NCBI RefSeq assembly: GCF_014646295.1 | Contig: NZ_BMNE01000001.1 | Span: forward strand, 1,178,001-1,242,000 | Source: Nocardia rhizosphaerihabitans | GTDB lineage: Bacteria > Actinomycetota > Actinomycetes > Mycobacteriales > Mycobacteriaceae | Direction of reading: 5' to 3' | DNA length: 64,000 bases | Shown here: positions 45,361 through 56,581 of the stretch, one piece after another | Layout: every line of letters begins with the position of its first letter | Numbering within the stretch: position 1 is the stretch's first letter | Notes under the pieces: model-generated | The model's input: the letters and a program-made list of their open reading frames with translations, nothing else | What the model was told of the DNA's origin: nothing | Database searches by the model: none | Program-made: the position numbers and the translations under genes

Positions 45361-45390
45361 ATTGTGCCAGACCGGCCCACCCCGACCGAA
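45361..45390 (-). promoter_or_regulatory. Candidate rpsP operon promoter
   Basis: Minus-strand TTCGGT (45385-45390, within GATTTCGGTC) and CACAAT (45361-45366) are 18 bases apart, the same spacing and flanking sequence as upstream of rplS. It implies a 5' leader of about 140 bases. Confidence 0.62.
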
Positions 45391-45420
45391 ATCGCCTCCG
45401 GGCGCGACGGCGGGGCCCGC

Positions 45421-46515
45421 TCAGCGGTGGCCGGTGACGGGGTTGGGGGTTTTGACGACGAGGCCGCGCAGGACGACCCATTGCGGGTCGGTGAGGGCGG
45501 CCGGGTGGACGCGCGGGTCGTCGGCGTAGACGACGAAGTCGGCGGGGGCCCCTTCGTCGATGCTCGGGCGGCCGAGCCAGGTGCGGGCGTTCCAGGAGGC
45601 GGCGCCGAGGGCTTCGTGCGGGGACAGGCCCGCGCCGGTGAGGGCGGCGATCTCGTCGGCGATGCGGCCGTGGCGGATGGAGCCGCCCGCGTCGGTGCCC
45701 GCGTAGATGGGGATGCCTGCTTCGTGGGCGCGGCCGACGGTGTCGCGGACGCGGCGGTGCAGGTCGCGCATGTGGGCGGCGTAGACGGGAAATCTGGTGG
45801 CGCTGTCGGCGATGCCGGGGAAGGTGTCGATATTGATCAGGGTGGGGACCAGCGCGGTGCCGTTGGCGAGCATCATCTCGATGGTGTCGTCTGTGATGCC
45901 GGTGCCGTGTTCGAGGCAGTCGATGCCGGCGTTGATCAGGCCGGGCAGGGCATCCTCGCCGAAGACATGGGCGGTGACGCGGGCGCCGTTGGCATGGGCG
46001 GCGTCGATGGCCTGTTTCAGGATGTCGTCGCTCCACAGCGGGCGCAGGTCGCCCACGGAGCGGTCGATCCAGTCACCGACGATCTTGACCCAGCCGTCGC
46101 CGAAGCGGGCCTGTTCGGCGACGATCTCGGGCAGGTCGCGTTCGTCGTCCAGTTCGATGCCGAGTTCGCGGATGTAGCGCCTCGGCCGGGCGATGTGGCG
46201 GCCGGCGCGGATGATGCGCGGCAGTTCTGTGTGCTCGTCGATGAAGTGGGTGTCGATCGGTGAGCCCGCGTCGCGCAGCAGCAGGGCGCCCGCGTCGCGT
46301 TCGGTCTCGGCCTGCTCGATCGCGCCGTCGCGGGTCTCGTCGCCGCCGCCGTAGCGGATGCCGACGTGGCAGTGGGCATCGACGAGACCGGGCACGATCC
46401 ACCCTGTGTGGCACAGGGTTTCGGCTCCGCGCACCGGTTCGAACGTCACGACACCGTCGACGACCCAGAGGTCGCGCTCCTCGTCACCGGGGAGAACCAC
46501 ACCACGCAGATGCAC
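45421..46515 (-). CDS. Metal-dependent amidohydrolase family protein
   Basis: 364 residues from the GTG at 46515 (GGAGG five bases upstream). The amidohydrolase TIM-barrel ligands are visible: DAHCHVG, lysine in [22 protein letters not shown] and Asp in AGTDAGGS. It is like the imidazolonepropionase/prolidase-type M38 hydrolases and corresponds by position to Rv2915c. The substrate is unknown. Lies between rpsP and ffh. Confidence 0.88.
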   Translation of the reverse strand: MHLRGVVLPGDEERDLWVVDGVVTFEPVRGAETLCHTGWIVPGLVDAHCHVGIRYGGGDETRDGAIEQAETERDAGALLLRDAGSPIDTHFIDEHTELPRIIRAGRHIARPRRYIRELGIELDDERDLPEIVAEQARFGDGWVKIVGDWIDRSVGDLRPLWSDDILKQAIDAAHANGARVTAHVFGEDALPGLINAGIDCLEHGTGITDDTIEMMLANGTALVPTLINIDTFPGIADSATRFPVYAAHMRDLHRRVRDTVGRAHEAGIPIYAGTDAGGSIRHGRIADEIAALTGAGLSPHEALGAASWNARTWLGRPSIDEGAPADFVVYADDPRVHPAALTDPQWVVLRGLVVKTPNPVTGHR

Positions 46516-46591
46516 AGCAACCTCCAGACGTCGGCCTGCGCCCAACCTACCGCGCGCGATCGGCGCCCGCACCCGGCCCGGGCGCGGCCGC

Positions 46592-47419
46592 TCAGGACGA
46601 CAGGTGCCCTGACAGCGGACCGTCGAGGAAGACCGTCACGGCCACGATCCGCGGCTCGTCGGCCGCGAAGTCGACGAAGGCCACGCCGCGCGCCGCGCCG
46701 ATCCGCACGCTCGCGCTGACCGTGCGCCCGGCGGCGATCAGCTTGTCCCACTCCATGTCTCGCGCGAGCTCGGCGAACGTTGCCGCGTCGACCGGATGCC
46801 CGGCGGGCAGCTCGACCTCCGCCCGCGCACCGAGCAGGTCACGGACACCGGCCACATCGCCAGCGGCGGCGGCGCCGAACAGCCTGCCGACGACCCGTTT
46901 ACCCGTCGCGCCCACTCCGCGCAGGCCCCGCATCATGCCCATCGCCCCACCGGCGCCCAGCTCGGTGACGAGTTGCGGGCCGAGCTTGCACCCGGCCAGC
47001 AGCCCGGACGGGCCCGTGCCCAGCAACCGCCGGATCATCACCGCCAGTTCCCAGTGCGCGGCCAGTCGCGCGATCCGCCAGCCGCCACCGGATTCGATCA
47101 GGTCGTAGCGCAGATGCATGGGCACGGTGACGGTGGCGCCGGTCGACATGGTCGTCTCGATGTGCAGGTCACGCACCACCGTGCGCCCCGCGACGAGATC
47201 GCGTTCGACCCGGAAGACGATGGAGTTCGGCGCGATGAAGACGTTGTAGAACCGCGAGATCGCGTCCCGGCCGATGTGCTCGCGCGCACCGTACGGATCG
47301 TGCACCGCGGCGTTGTCCACGAACAGGCCGACCCAGGTGTTCTTGTCGTGCGCGGCCACCGCGCGCGGTGACGCCTGCACCGCCGCCAGCAGGTCTTCAG
47401 CGGTCCGATCCAACGACAT
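46592..47419 (-). CDS. Tandem SnoaL/NTF2-like protein, steroid-linked
   Basis: 275 residues composed of two NTF2-like/SnoaL domains: the first about 5-130 (TWVGLFVDNAAVHDPYGA, FYNVFIAPNSIVFRVERD, WRIARLAAHWEL), then a linker with MGMMRGLRGVGATGKRVV, and the second about 180-270 (AAAAGDVAGVRDLLGARAEVELP, VAFVDFAADEPRIVAVTVFLDG). It resembles ketosteroid isomerase-like proteins. Divergent from the 5-alpha-reductase family gene across a perfect KstR-type box, so a role in sterol metabolism is inferred. Confidence 0.8.
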   Translation of the reverse strand: MSLDRTAEDLLAAVQASPRAVAAHDKNTWVGLFVDNAAVHDPYGAREHIGRDAISRFYNVFIAPNSIVFRVERDLVAGRTVVRDLHIETTMSTGATVTVPMHLRYDLIESGGGWRIARLAAHWELAVMIRRLLGTGPSGLLAGCKLGPQLVTELGAGGAMGMMRGLRGVGATGKRVVGRLFGAAAAGDVAGVRDLLGARAEVELPAGHPVDAATFAELARDMEWDKLIAAGRTVSASVRIGAARGVAFVDFAADEPRIVAVTVFLDGPLSGHLSS

Positions 47420-47460
47420 GTAGGTCCTCCATAGTCACGCTTCCCCTGCGCGATCCATGA

Positions 47461-47474
47461 TAGAACGTGTTCTA
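47461..47474. promoter_or_regulatory. KstR-type operator
   Basis: TAGAACGTGTTCTA exactly fits the TnnAACnnGTTnnA motif of the cholesterol-catabolism repressor KstR of mycobacteria and rhodococci. It lies 42 bases before the SnoaL start and 51 before the reductase-family start, in a divergent arrangement. Confidence 0.78.
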
Positions 47475-47524
47475 GTTTTGCGTCGGCGATCATGCCCGGC
47501 GCGCTGTCGGACAAAGGAATCTCG

Positions 47525-48316
47525 ATGGACTGGTACACCGGGAACACCACCTACGACACGGTGCTGGCCATCGCCTTCGCCTTCGCCGCGTTCGTGATCG
47601 TGGGCGGGCTGTTCGCGCAGAGTCCCTACGGCCGCTTCGCCTCGACCTCGATCGGCTTCAATCTCAATCCCAAGCTGGGCTGGTGGTTGATGGAACTGCC
47701 CGCGACCGTCGTGTTCGCGGTGTTCTACTTCTCCGGCCCCGACCGTTTCGAACCGGTGCCGCTGGTGCTGGCGGCGATCTGGCTGCTGCACTACGGCAAT
47801 CGCGGCTGGTTCTTCCCGCTGTCGATCCGGCAGGTGCCGGGCAAGAAGAGCAGCTTCAACTTCTCGGTGGTCGCGGCCGGGGTGTTCGTGACCTCGCTGC
47901 ACGGCTACCTCAACGGCGCGTTCTTCAGCAACGACTACAAGAACCAGTACGGCACCGCCTGGCTCACCGACCCGCGATTCCTGATCGGGCTCGTCGTGTA
48001 TCTGTGCGGATTCGCGCTGCTGGTGCGGTCCGAGGCGATCGTGCGCAATCTGCGTGACAAGGACAACCCCGGCGCCGCCGAGTACCGCATCCCGTACGGC
48101 GGCGGCTTCCGGTTCGTCAGCAGCCCGGCCTACCTGGGCGAACTGATCGCCTGGGCCGGGTTCGCGCTGCTCACCTGGTCGCTGGCGGGTGTGGCGATCT
48201 TCCTGATCACCGCGGGCAACCTGGTGCCGCGCGCCTTCGCGACGCATCGCTGGTACCGGGAGAAGTTCGTCGACTACCCGTCGCATCGCAAGGCGCTGAT
48301 CCCGGGCGTGATCTGA
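47525..48316 (+). CDS. Steroid 5-alpha-reductase family membrane protein
   Basis: 263 residues, six or so membrane helices, with the family's C-terminal domain: NLRDKDNPGAAEYRIPYGGGFRFVSSPAYLGELIAWAGFALL and ATHRWYREKFVDYPSHRKALIP. Members reduce or dehydrogenate 3-oxo-delta-4 steroids (or reduce enoyl lipids) with NADPH. The ATG at 47525 has AAAGGAA at good distance. A KstR box upstream supports a steroid substrate. Confidence 0.88.
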   Translation: MDWYTGNTTYDTVLAIAFAFAAFVIVGGLFAQSPYGRFASTSIGFNLNPKLGWWLMELPATVVFAVFYFSGPDRFEPVPLVLAAIWLLHYGNRGWFFPLSIRQVPGKKSSFNFSVVAAGVFVTSLHGYLNGAFFSNDYKNQYGTAWLTDPRFLIGLVVYLCGFALLVRSEAIVRNLRDKDNPGAAEYRIPYGGGFRFVSSPAYLGELIAWAGFALLTWSLAGVAIFLITAGNLVPRAFATHRWYREKFVDYPSHRKALIPGVI

Positions 48317-48327
48317 GCCGGACACAG

Positions 48328-48361
48328 CAACACCGCGGCCGAAACCTCGACCGCGGTGTTG
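48328..48361. terminator. Bidirectional terminator between the reductase and ffh genes
   Basis: Stem CAACACCGCGG (48328-48338) pairs with CCGCGGTGTTG (48351-48361) over a 12-base loop, and a flanking ACAC/GTGT extends it. It is placed between two convergent stop codons. Confidence 0.82.
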
Positions 48362-48368
48362 TGTCGAA

Positions 48369-49922
48369 TCAGTTCTTGGGGAACTTCAGCTGCGACAGGT
48401 CGATGCCGTCCAGACCGGGCGGCAGCTGATCGAGCCCCGGCGGCATCTGCGACAGGTCCATGCCCGGCGGCAGGCCCGCGGGCATGCCGGGGAATCCACC
48501 GCGCATCTTCGGCGGGGTCGGGCCGCGGCCACCCTTCTTGCCCTTCTTGCCCTTCTTGGTGTTGCCGCGGCGCGAACCGGGCAGGCCCATCTGACGGCCC
48601 ATCATGGCCATCATCTTCTTGGCCTCGAAGAAGCGGTCGACGAGCTGATTCACCTCCGAGACCTGCACGCCCGAGCCGTTGGCGATGCGCAGGCGGCGGG
48701 AGGCGTTGATGATCTTCGGGTTGTCGCGCTCGGCGGGGGTCATGCCGCGGATGATGGCCTGCACCCGGTCGAGCTGCTTGTCGTCGACCTGAGCGAGCAC
48801 GTCCTTCATCTGACCGGCGCCGGGCAGCATGCCGAGCAGGTTGCCGATCGGGCCCATCTTGCGGATGGCCAGCATCTGGTCGAGGAAGTCCTCGAGGGTG
48901 AGCTCGCCGCTGCCGATCTTGCGGGCGGTCTCCTCGGCCTGCTGGGCGTCGTAGACCTGCTCGGCCTGCTCGATGAGGGTGAGCACGTCACCCATGCCGA
49001 GGATGCGCGAGGCCATCCGGTCCGGGTGGAAGACGTCGAAGTCCTCGAGCTTCTCACCGGTCGAGGCGAACATGATCGGCGAACCGGTCACATTGCGCAC
49101 CGACAGCGCCGCACCACCGCGGGCGTCACCGTCGAGCTTGGTGAGCACGACACCGGTGAAGCCGACGCCGTCGCGGAACGCCTCGGCGGTGCTGACCGCG
49201 TCCTGACCGATCATCGCGTCGAGGACGAACAGCGTCTCGTCGGGCTGCACGGCATCGCGGATGCCCGCGGCCTGGCGCATGAGCTCGGCGTCGATACCGA
49301 GCCGGCCCGCGGTGTCGACGATGACCACGTCGTACTGCTTGGCCTTGGCCTCCTCGACACCGGCGCGGGCGACGCCGACCGGGTCGGCCGCCGAGATGCC
49401 CAGCGGGTTCTCGCCGCCGCCGACGGAGGTGCCCGGGTGCGGGGCGAACACGGGCACGCCGGCGCGCTCACCGACGACCTGCAGCTGGGTGACCGCGCCG
49501 GGGCGCTGGAGGTCACAGGCGACCAGGATCGGCTGATGCCCCTGGCCCTTCAGGTATTTGGCGAGCTTGCCCGCCAGGGTGGTCTTACCCGCACCCTGCA
49601 GACCGGCCAGCATGATGACCGTCGGCGGGTTCTTGGCGAGGTTGAGCCTGCGGGTCTCGCCGCCGAGGATGCCGACGAGCTCCTCGTTGACGATCTTGAC
49701 AACCTGCTGCGCCGGGTTGAGCGCCGCGGAGACCTCCGCACCCTTGGCGCGCTCCTTGACGTTGGCGATGAAGCCGCGCACCACGGGCAGCGCGACGTCG
49801 GCTTCGAGGAGGGCGAGGCGGATCTCGCGCGCGGTGGCGTCGATGTCGGCCGGTGACAGACGCCCCTTACCGCGCAGATCCTGCAATGCACCGGTAAGCC
49901 GGTCGGACAGGGATTCGAACAC
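48369..49922 (-). CDS. ffh: Signal recognition particle GTPase Ffh
   Basis: 517 residues. The N domain is followed by the G domain (GLQGAGKTTLAGKLA, DTAGRLGIDAELM, TKLDGDARGG) and a Met-rich M domain for signal peptides and 4.5S RNA, ending in a Pro/Gly/Met tail. It targets nascent membrane proteins to FtsY, encoded at 54933-56426. GTG start at 49922. Confidence 0.98.
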   Translation of the reverse strand: MFESLSDRLTGALQDLRGKGRLSPADIDATAREIRLALLEADVALPVVRGFIANVKERAKGAEVSAALNPAQQVVKIVNEELVGILGGETRRLNLAKNPPTVIMLAGLQGAGKTTLAGKLAKYLKGQGHQPILVACDLQRPGAVTQLQVVGERAGVPVFAPHPGTSVGGGENPLGISAADPVGVARAGVEEAKAKQYDVVIVDTAGRLGIDAELMRQAAGIRDAVQPDETLFVLDAMIGQDAVSTAEAFRDGVGFTGVVLTKLDGDARGGAALSVRNVTGSPIMFASTGEKLEDFDVFHPDRMASRILGMGDVLTLIEQAEQVYDAQQAEETARKIGSGELTLEDFLDQMLAIRKMGPIGNLLGMLPGAGQMKDVLAQVDDKQLDRVQAIIRGMTPAERDNPKIINASRRLRIANGSGVQVSEVNQLVDRFFEAKKMMAMMGRQMGLPGSRRGNTKKGKKGKKGGRGPTPPKMRGGFPGMPAGLPPGMDLSQMPPGLDQLPPGLDGIDLSQLKFPKN

Positions 49923-49977
49923 CGATCGCGCTCCTGATCTGAAAGGGACGTCTATTGCCCTCCCAGGGTAATGGGTG

Positions 49978-50292
49978 TTATTCCCGGTGGCGCACGTGCG
50001 GTGGCGTGGTGCGGCACAACTCGTGATTCTCGATGTTCACGAGGTACACCGCTTCCCTGCCGGTGAGGCCGAGTTCGCGAGCGAGTGCCTCGATGCGCTG
50101 CCATTCGGCATCGGGGCTGTCGATATGCCGTGCGGTGGTCGACGCGATGGTCATCGCGGCCAGGGCTTGGGATCCGGTCAGTGTGCGACCGGGTAGCCAC
50201 GAAACCACCCACAGGTCACCACCGACGCAGCGCGCGATGTGCGCGGTCGCGTCGCTGGTCATCATCGATGCGGAAACGACTTCGATAGCCAC
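49978..50292 (-). CDS. Small hypothetical protein
   Basis: 104 residues beginning MAIEVVSASMMTSDATAHIA, with GGDLWVVSWLPGRTLTGSQALAAMTIA and a helical centre (WQRIEALARELGLTGREAVYLV). No family was recognised. The GTG at 50292 has GAGGGGAG eight bases upstream, and the frame is well ordered, so it looks genuine. It lies between ffh and glnD on the same strand, each about 55-135 bases away. Confidence 0.65.
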   Translation of the reverse strand: MAIEVVSASMMTSDATAHIARCVGGDLWVVSWLPGRTLTGSQALAAMTIASTTARHIDSPDAEWQRIEALARELGLTGREAVYLVNIENHELCRTTPPHVRHRE

Positions 50293-50426
50293 AGATCTGC
50301 TCCCCTCGTACGAGTGACAGCCAGACCTCTCGAATGCTATAGGTCCATTCTCGACCGATCGGGCAGCGATCACGGTTTGCGGGGCAACCTGATAGCAATC
50401 GGTGAGTAAACCGTGTCCTGTTGATC

Positions 50427-52871
50427 TCAGTCGGTGACATCCTCCGTCGACGGCGGCGCGGGCGCCGGATGCGGAACGACGTCCAGAACGGCCTTTTCGA
50501 TGCGGTCTCGTAGCTGCGGGCTGTCGGCGTCGCCGAGATCGAGGCAGAACGCGTCGACCACGGCCGAACCCATCGTGACCACCTTGGCCCACCGCACGTT
50601 CGCCCCGGTCGCGGCGAAGGCGCCCGCCAGCCTGCTGAGCAGGCCGACCCGGTCCTCGGCGCGCAGTTCGAGGATGGGCTGGCCGGGTGTGCTGGTCGTC
50701 GACCAGATCAGCCGCGGCACGGCCCGCGCGTAGCGGCCTGGCCCGGCGCCGACGGCCTCGGCTTCGCGTTTGGCCAGCACTTCGGTCAGATTCAGCGCGC
50801 CGGAGGTCGCGCGGATCAGCTCCTGTCGCAGCAGGCCCGCGTCGGGCGGGTCACCGAACTTCGGGGTCACCACGAAGGTGTTGATCGCCGAGTCCCCCGC
50901 CGCGCCGAGCGCGGCCGAGAGGACACGCAGGGAGTGCAGGGCCAGCACGCCCGCCGCGTCGGAGAGCAGACCGGGCTCGTCGGGAGCGATGACCGTCACC
51001 ACGTAGGTGTGCTTGCCCTCGCCGGGCGCGAGGGTGACGTGCACGCCACCGGCCCTGGCCTTGTCCAGCAGGACGGGGTCGATCGGTTCCGGTTGCGGCA
51101 GTGGCTCCCCCGCCATCACCAGCTTGCAGCGGCGGACCAGGTCGCCGATCAGCGAAGCCTTCCAGTCACCCCAGACGCCGGGGCCGGTGGCCATCGAGTC
51201 GGCCTCGGCCAGCGTGTGCAGCAGTTCGAGCAGACCGGCATCGCCGTCGAGCGCGTCGGCGACGTGACGCACCGTGTCCGGGTCGGCCAGATCGCGCCGG
51301 GTCGCGGTGTCGGGCAGCAGCAGGTGGTGGCGCACGATGGCGCTGAGGGTGCGCACGTCCGAGGGCCACAGGCCGAGCCTGCGTCCGATATGGGTGGCGA
51401 GTTCGGCACCGACCACGCTGTGATCGCCCGCCCTGCCCTTGCCGATGTCGTGCAGCAGCGCACCGAGGGTGAGCAGGTCGGGCCGGGCGACCCTGGTGCT
51501 CAGCGCACCGGCGTAGGCGACGGTCTCCATCAGGTGCCGGTCGACGGTCCAGGTGTGCAGCGCGTCGCGGGGCGGCAGGTCGCGCACCGCGCCCCATTCG
51601 GGAAACAGCCTGCCCCACAGCCCGGTTCGATCGAGCGCCTCGACCGCGTCGATGCTGCCGCGGCCGGCACCGAGCAGCACGAGCAGATCGTTGAGCGCGT
51701 CCTTGGGCCACGGCTCGCGCAGTTCGGGCGACTCCTCCGACAGCCGGTTGAGCGTGGTCGCCGACATCGGCAGCCCGGTCTGCGCCGAGGCGGCGGCGAC
51801 CCGCAGGATCAGGCCGGGATCGCGCTGTGGCCGCGCGTCCCTGGCCAGCACCACCTCGCCGGCGTGCTCGACCACCCCCTCATCGAGTGGTCGGCGCACC
51901 GGCATCCGGCGCAGCCGGGCCAGGCCGCGGCGCGGCAGCGCGTTGGCCGCGGTGCGCAGGCCGACATCGGTCGAATAGCTGACCGTGCGGGCCGAATCGG
52001 TCAGCGTGCGGGCCAGATCGAACCGGTCGCCGATGCGCAGCGCGGCGCCGATCTCGTCGGCGTCCTGGGCGCGCAGCTGGTCGCGGGCCCGGCCGGCGAC
52101 CCGGTGCAGTTCGGTGCGCACGTCCAGGAGCCTGCGGTGCGCCTGCTTCAGGCCGCCGCCCGGCACCTCGGGGCCGAGGCCCGGCATGGCGTCGGTCAGC
52201 TGGGCGATGGCGAGTGCGTCGAGCAGCTGAATGTCGCGCAGCCCGCCGCGGCCGTTCTTCAGGTCCGGCTCTGCGCGGTGGGCGATCTCGCCGCTGCGCT
52301 GCCAGCGGGTGGTGGTCTGGGCGATCAGGTCGTCGAAACGGGACCTGATGCCGGTCCGCCATTCCCGGCGCACCCCGCCGATGAGCAGGTTGGACAGATC
52401 CTCGTCGCCGACGATATGCCGGGCCTCGAGCAGGCCGAGCGCGGCGATCATGTCGTCGGCGGCCACCCGCAGTGCCTGCGGCACCGTGCGCACGCTGTGA
52501 TCGAGCTTGATGTGGGCGTCCCAGAGCGGATACCAGAGCTGATCGGCGATCTTCGACACCACGGCGGGGTCGACATTGTCGTGCAGCAGTACCAGATCCA
52601 GGTCGGAGTACGGCAGCATCTCCCGGCGCCCGAGCCCACCCACCGCGACGACGGCAAGGCCGCTGTCGGCGATGATGCCCAGCTCGTTGCCCTTGCTGGT
52701 CAGCCAGAGTTCGAACAGGTCGACCAGCGCCGCACGCAGGGATTCCGGATCGAGCCGCGGATTGCGGGTCCCCGCCCCGTCGAGCAGCTGCGCCCTGGCC
52801 TTGACCAGGTCGGCCGCCCCGTTGTGCTGAATACCGCCGTTCTGTTGTGCCACAGTCCCACCGCCATTCAT
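50427..52871 (-). CDS. glnD: [Protein-PII] nucleotidyltransferase GlnD
   Basis: 814 residues. A nucleotidyltransferase domain ([21 protein letters not shown]) is followed by the linking domain, an HD phosphohydrolase domain ([20 protein letters not shown]) and two C-terminal ACT domains ([18 protein letters not shown] and [20 protein letters not shown]). In actinobacteria it adenylylates PII at Tyr51. Third gene of amt-glnB-glnD, separated from glnB by a hairpin. Confidence 0.95.
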   Translation of the reverse strand: MNGGGTVAQQNGGIQHNGAADLVKARAQLLDGAGTRNPRLDPESLRAALVDLFELWLTSKGNELGIIADSGLAVVAVGGLGRREMLPYSDLDLVLLHDNVDPAVVSKIADQLWYPLWDAHIKLDHSVRTVPQALRVAADDMIAALGLLEARHIVGDEDLSNLLIGGVRREWRTGIRSRFDDLIAQTTTRWQRSGEIAHRAEPDLKNGRGGLRDIQLLDALAIAQLTDAMPGLGPEVPGGGLKQAHRRLLDVRTELHRVAGRARDQLRAQDADEIGAALRIGDRFDLARTLTDSARTVSYSTDVGLRTAANALPRRGLARLRRMPVRRPLDEGVVEHAGEVVLARDARPQRDPGLILRVAAASAQTGLPMSATTLNRLSEESPELREPWPKDALNDLLVLLGAGRGSIDAVEALDRTGLWGRLFPEWGAVRDLPPRDALHTWTVDRHLMETVAYAGALSTRVARPDLLTLGALLHDIGKGRAGDHSVVGAELATHIGRRLGLWPSDVRTLSAIVRHHLLLPDTATRRDLADPDTVRHVADALDGDAGLLELLHTLAEADSMATGPGVWGDWKASLIGDLVRRCKLVMAGEPLPQPEPIDPVLLDKARAGGVHVTLAPGEGKHTYVVTVIAPDEPGLLSDAAGVLALHSLRVLSAALGAAGDSAINTFVVTPKFGDPPDAGLLRQELIRATSGALNLTEVLAKREAEAVGAGPGRYARAVPRLIWSTTSTPGQPILELRAEDRVGLLSRLAGAFAATGANVRWAKVVTMGSAVVDAFCLDLGDADSPQLRDRIEKAVLDVVPHPAPAPPSTEDVTD

Positions 52872-52875
52872 GCGG

Positions 52876-52918
52876 GCGGCCCCGCCCCGACCGGTCGTGC
52901 CGGTGGGAGCGGGGCCGC
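52876..52918 (-). promoter_or_regulatory. glnB-glnD intercistronic hairpin
   Basis: Outer arms GCGGCCCCGC (52876-52885) and GCGGGGCCGC (52909-52918), with an inner ACCGG/CCGGT stem. No U-run. It ends 5 bases before the glnD start codon, so it could reduce glnD translation or transcription relative to amt-glnB. Confidence 0.68.
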
Positions 52919-52950
52919 CGCTCGATCGTTAACCGTGCTTCGCTACCGAA

Positions 52951-54641
<1,691 letters not shown>

Positions 54642-54712
54642 CTTGTGTTCCTCCTCATCTCGGGCCCTGCCGATGACGGCAAAAGGACCTGTACAGAGGG
54701 TCGCCACTCGGT

Positions 54713-54750
54713 GTTTCATCCGTTGAGCAGTGGTGTTTCACCTGAGTGAA
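54713..54750 (-). promoter_or_regulatory. Four-box GlnR operator upstream of amt
   Basis: Read on the minus strand: TTCAC (54750-54746), GAAAC (54739-54735), GCTCA (54728-54724) and GAAAC (54717-54713), each separated by exactly six bases. This is the actinobacterial GlnR a1-b1-a2-b2 layout (gTnAC-n6-GAAAC, 22-bp repeat). The b boxes are perfect and the second a box is degenerate. Confidence 0.78.
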
Positions 54751-54889
54751 CGGATTGCGCGGTTGTGTTGCTTCCACGTTTCGTGCGGTTGGCCACCACC
54801 TGCGTGCTCACAGTGAGGCTGGTACGAGTGTGCGGTTCACCGTGCATTCGCGGTGGGAGGCCGACGCGGCGTTTCTCCTGGAAAACAGC

Positions 54890-54924
54890 GCTGCCCGCCC
54901 GATCGCTGGGATCGGGCGGGCAGC
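54890..54924 (-). terminator. ftsY intrinsic terminator
   Basis: 15-bp perfect stem GCTGCCCGCCCGATC (54890-54904) with its complement at 54910-54924 and a 5-base loop, followed on the minus strand by GCTGTTTTCC. It starts 8 bases after the ftsY stop and isolates ftsY from amt. Confidence 0.88.
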
Positions 54925-54932
54925 GGGGGGAG

Positions 54933-56426
54933 CTAGGAGGTACCGCCGAGCAGGGCGTCGACGAAGGCGCCGGGCTCGAACGGCGCCAGATCGTCGGCGC
55001 CCTCACCCAGTCCGACGAGTTTCACCGGAACACCGAGCTCGTGCTGCACCTGGAACACGATGCCGCCCTTGGCGGTGCCGTCCAGCTTGGTCAGGACGAC
55101 GCCGGTGATGTCGACGACGTCGGCGAACACCCGCGCCTGCATCAGCCCGTTCTGGCCGACGGTGGAGTCGAGGACGAGCAGCACCTCGTCGACCTCGGCC
55201 TTCTTCTCGACGACCCGCTTGACCTTGCCCAGCTCGTCCATCAGGCCGGTCTTGGTGTGCAGGCGGCCCGCGGTGTCGATGAGGACGGCGTCGACGCCAC
55301 GGTCGATGCCCGCGGTGACCGCGTCGAACGCGACGGCGGCCGGGTCGGCGGCCTCCTTACCGCGCACGGTGTCCGCGCCGACGCGTTCGCCCCAGGTCTG
55401 CAGCTGATCGGCGGCGGCGGCGCGGAAGGTGTCGGCGGCGCCGAGCAGCACCCGGCGGCCGTCGGCGACCAGCACGCGGGCCAGCTTGCCGGTGGTGGTG
55501 GTCTTGCCGGTGCCGTTCACGCCGACGACCAGCAGGATCGCCGGGTGATCGGCGTGCGGCAGCGCGTGGATGGACCGGTCCAGCTCGGGGCGCAGCGCCT
55601 CGATCAGCACGTCGCGCAGCGTCGCGCGGGCCTGTTCGGGGGTGCGCACGCTGCGCGTGGCCATCTCCTCGCGCAGGCGTTCGACGATCTTCGCGGTGCT
55701 CGCGGTGCCGATATCGGCCAGCACGAGGGTGTCCTCGATCTCCTCCCACGAGTCCTCGTCGAGGTCGCCACCGCCGAGCAGGCCGAGCAGGCTCTTGCCG
55801 ACGGCGTTCTGCGAGCGGGACAGGCGGCCGCGCAGGCGGACCAGCCGGCCCGAGGTGGGGTCGATCTCTTCGATGGCGGCGGCGACGGCGTCGACCTCGG
55901 CAGGCGCGGTCTCGGCGGGTGCTTCGGTGGGGGCCGGTTCCGCGACGGGCGCGGTCTCGGTCGGTGCCGCCTCGGCCGGGGCGGTGTCGGCGGGCGCGGT
56001 CTCGGCGGGTGTGATCTCGGTGGGCGGGGCGGTGGTGACCGGCGGTGTGTCGAGCGTGCTCAGATCGTCCGGGACCACCACGTCCTCGGTGACCTGCACG
56101 TCGCTCTCGGGCAGCGGGACATCGGTGATGCTGCGCCGCGGCGCGTCGCGCGGGACGGCGGCATCGTCACCGACGTGCGGCTGCCCCTCGGTATCGGTCC
56201 GCTCGGGCGCCGGTTCGGGGCGCGGCAGCGTGGTCGCCGACCCGCCCTGTTTGAAGTTGAAACCCCCGGAGGCGGTGTAGCCACCGGACTTGTCCGTCAA
56301 CTCCTTGTCCGGCTCGGGCGGCGCCAGGGAGATCTGGCGCCGCTTGTACAGGACGAAACCCGCGACGAGCGCCACCAACAGCACGGCGGCGATCGCGGCG
56401 ATCAGGATCCACGCTTGCGAACTCAC
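54933..56426 (-). CDS. ftsY: Signal recognition particle receptor FtsY
   Basis: 497 residues. An N-terminal membrane anchor (AWILIAAIAAVLLVALVAGFV) is followed by an acidic Pro/Thr/Glu-rich spacer to about 215 and the NG GTPase domain: GVNGTGKTTTTGKLA, DTAGRLHTKTGLMDEL, TKLDGTAKGG. It docks Ffh-bound ribosomes at the translocon. GTG start at 56426. Lies beside amt as in mycobacteria. Confidence 0.97.
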   Translation of the reverse strand: MSSQAWILIAAIAAVLLVALVAGFVLYKRRQISLAPPEPDKELTDKSGGYTASGGFNFKQGGSATTLPRPEPAPERTDTEGQPHVGDDAAVPRDAPRRSITDVPLPESDVQVTEDVVVPDDLSTLDTPPVTTAPPTEITPAETAPADTAPAEAAPTETAPVAEPAPTEAPAETAPAEVDAVAAAIEEIDPTSGRLVRLRGRLSRSQNAVGKSLLGLLGGGDLDEDSWEEIEDTLVLADIGTASTAKIVERLREEMATRSVRTPEQARATLRDVLIEALRPELDRSIHALPHADHPAILLVVGVNGTGKTTTTGKLARVLVADGRRVLLGAADTFRAAAADQLQTWGERVGADTVRGKEAADPAAVAFDAVTAGIDRGVDAVLIDTAGRLHTKTGLMDELGKVKRVVEKKAEVDEVLLVLDSTVGQNGLMQARVFADVVDITGVVLTKLDGTAKGGIVFQVQHELGVPVKLVGLGEGADDLAPFEPGAFVDALLGGTS

Positions 56427-56581
56427 CCGGCCGAGTCTATTCGGGCGGCCGATCGTCCCACGTCGGCGGCGTCGGCGCGGCGGGTCGGTAGCTGGGGAAA
56501 GGGCCCGTCGGCTCGCCGGGGAAACACTACAGATTCGTTGTCCTGCGGAACTTCTGGCGCTCGCCCCATAGGATCGGCGGC

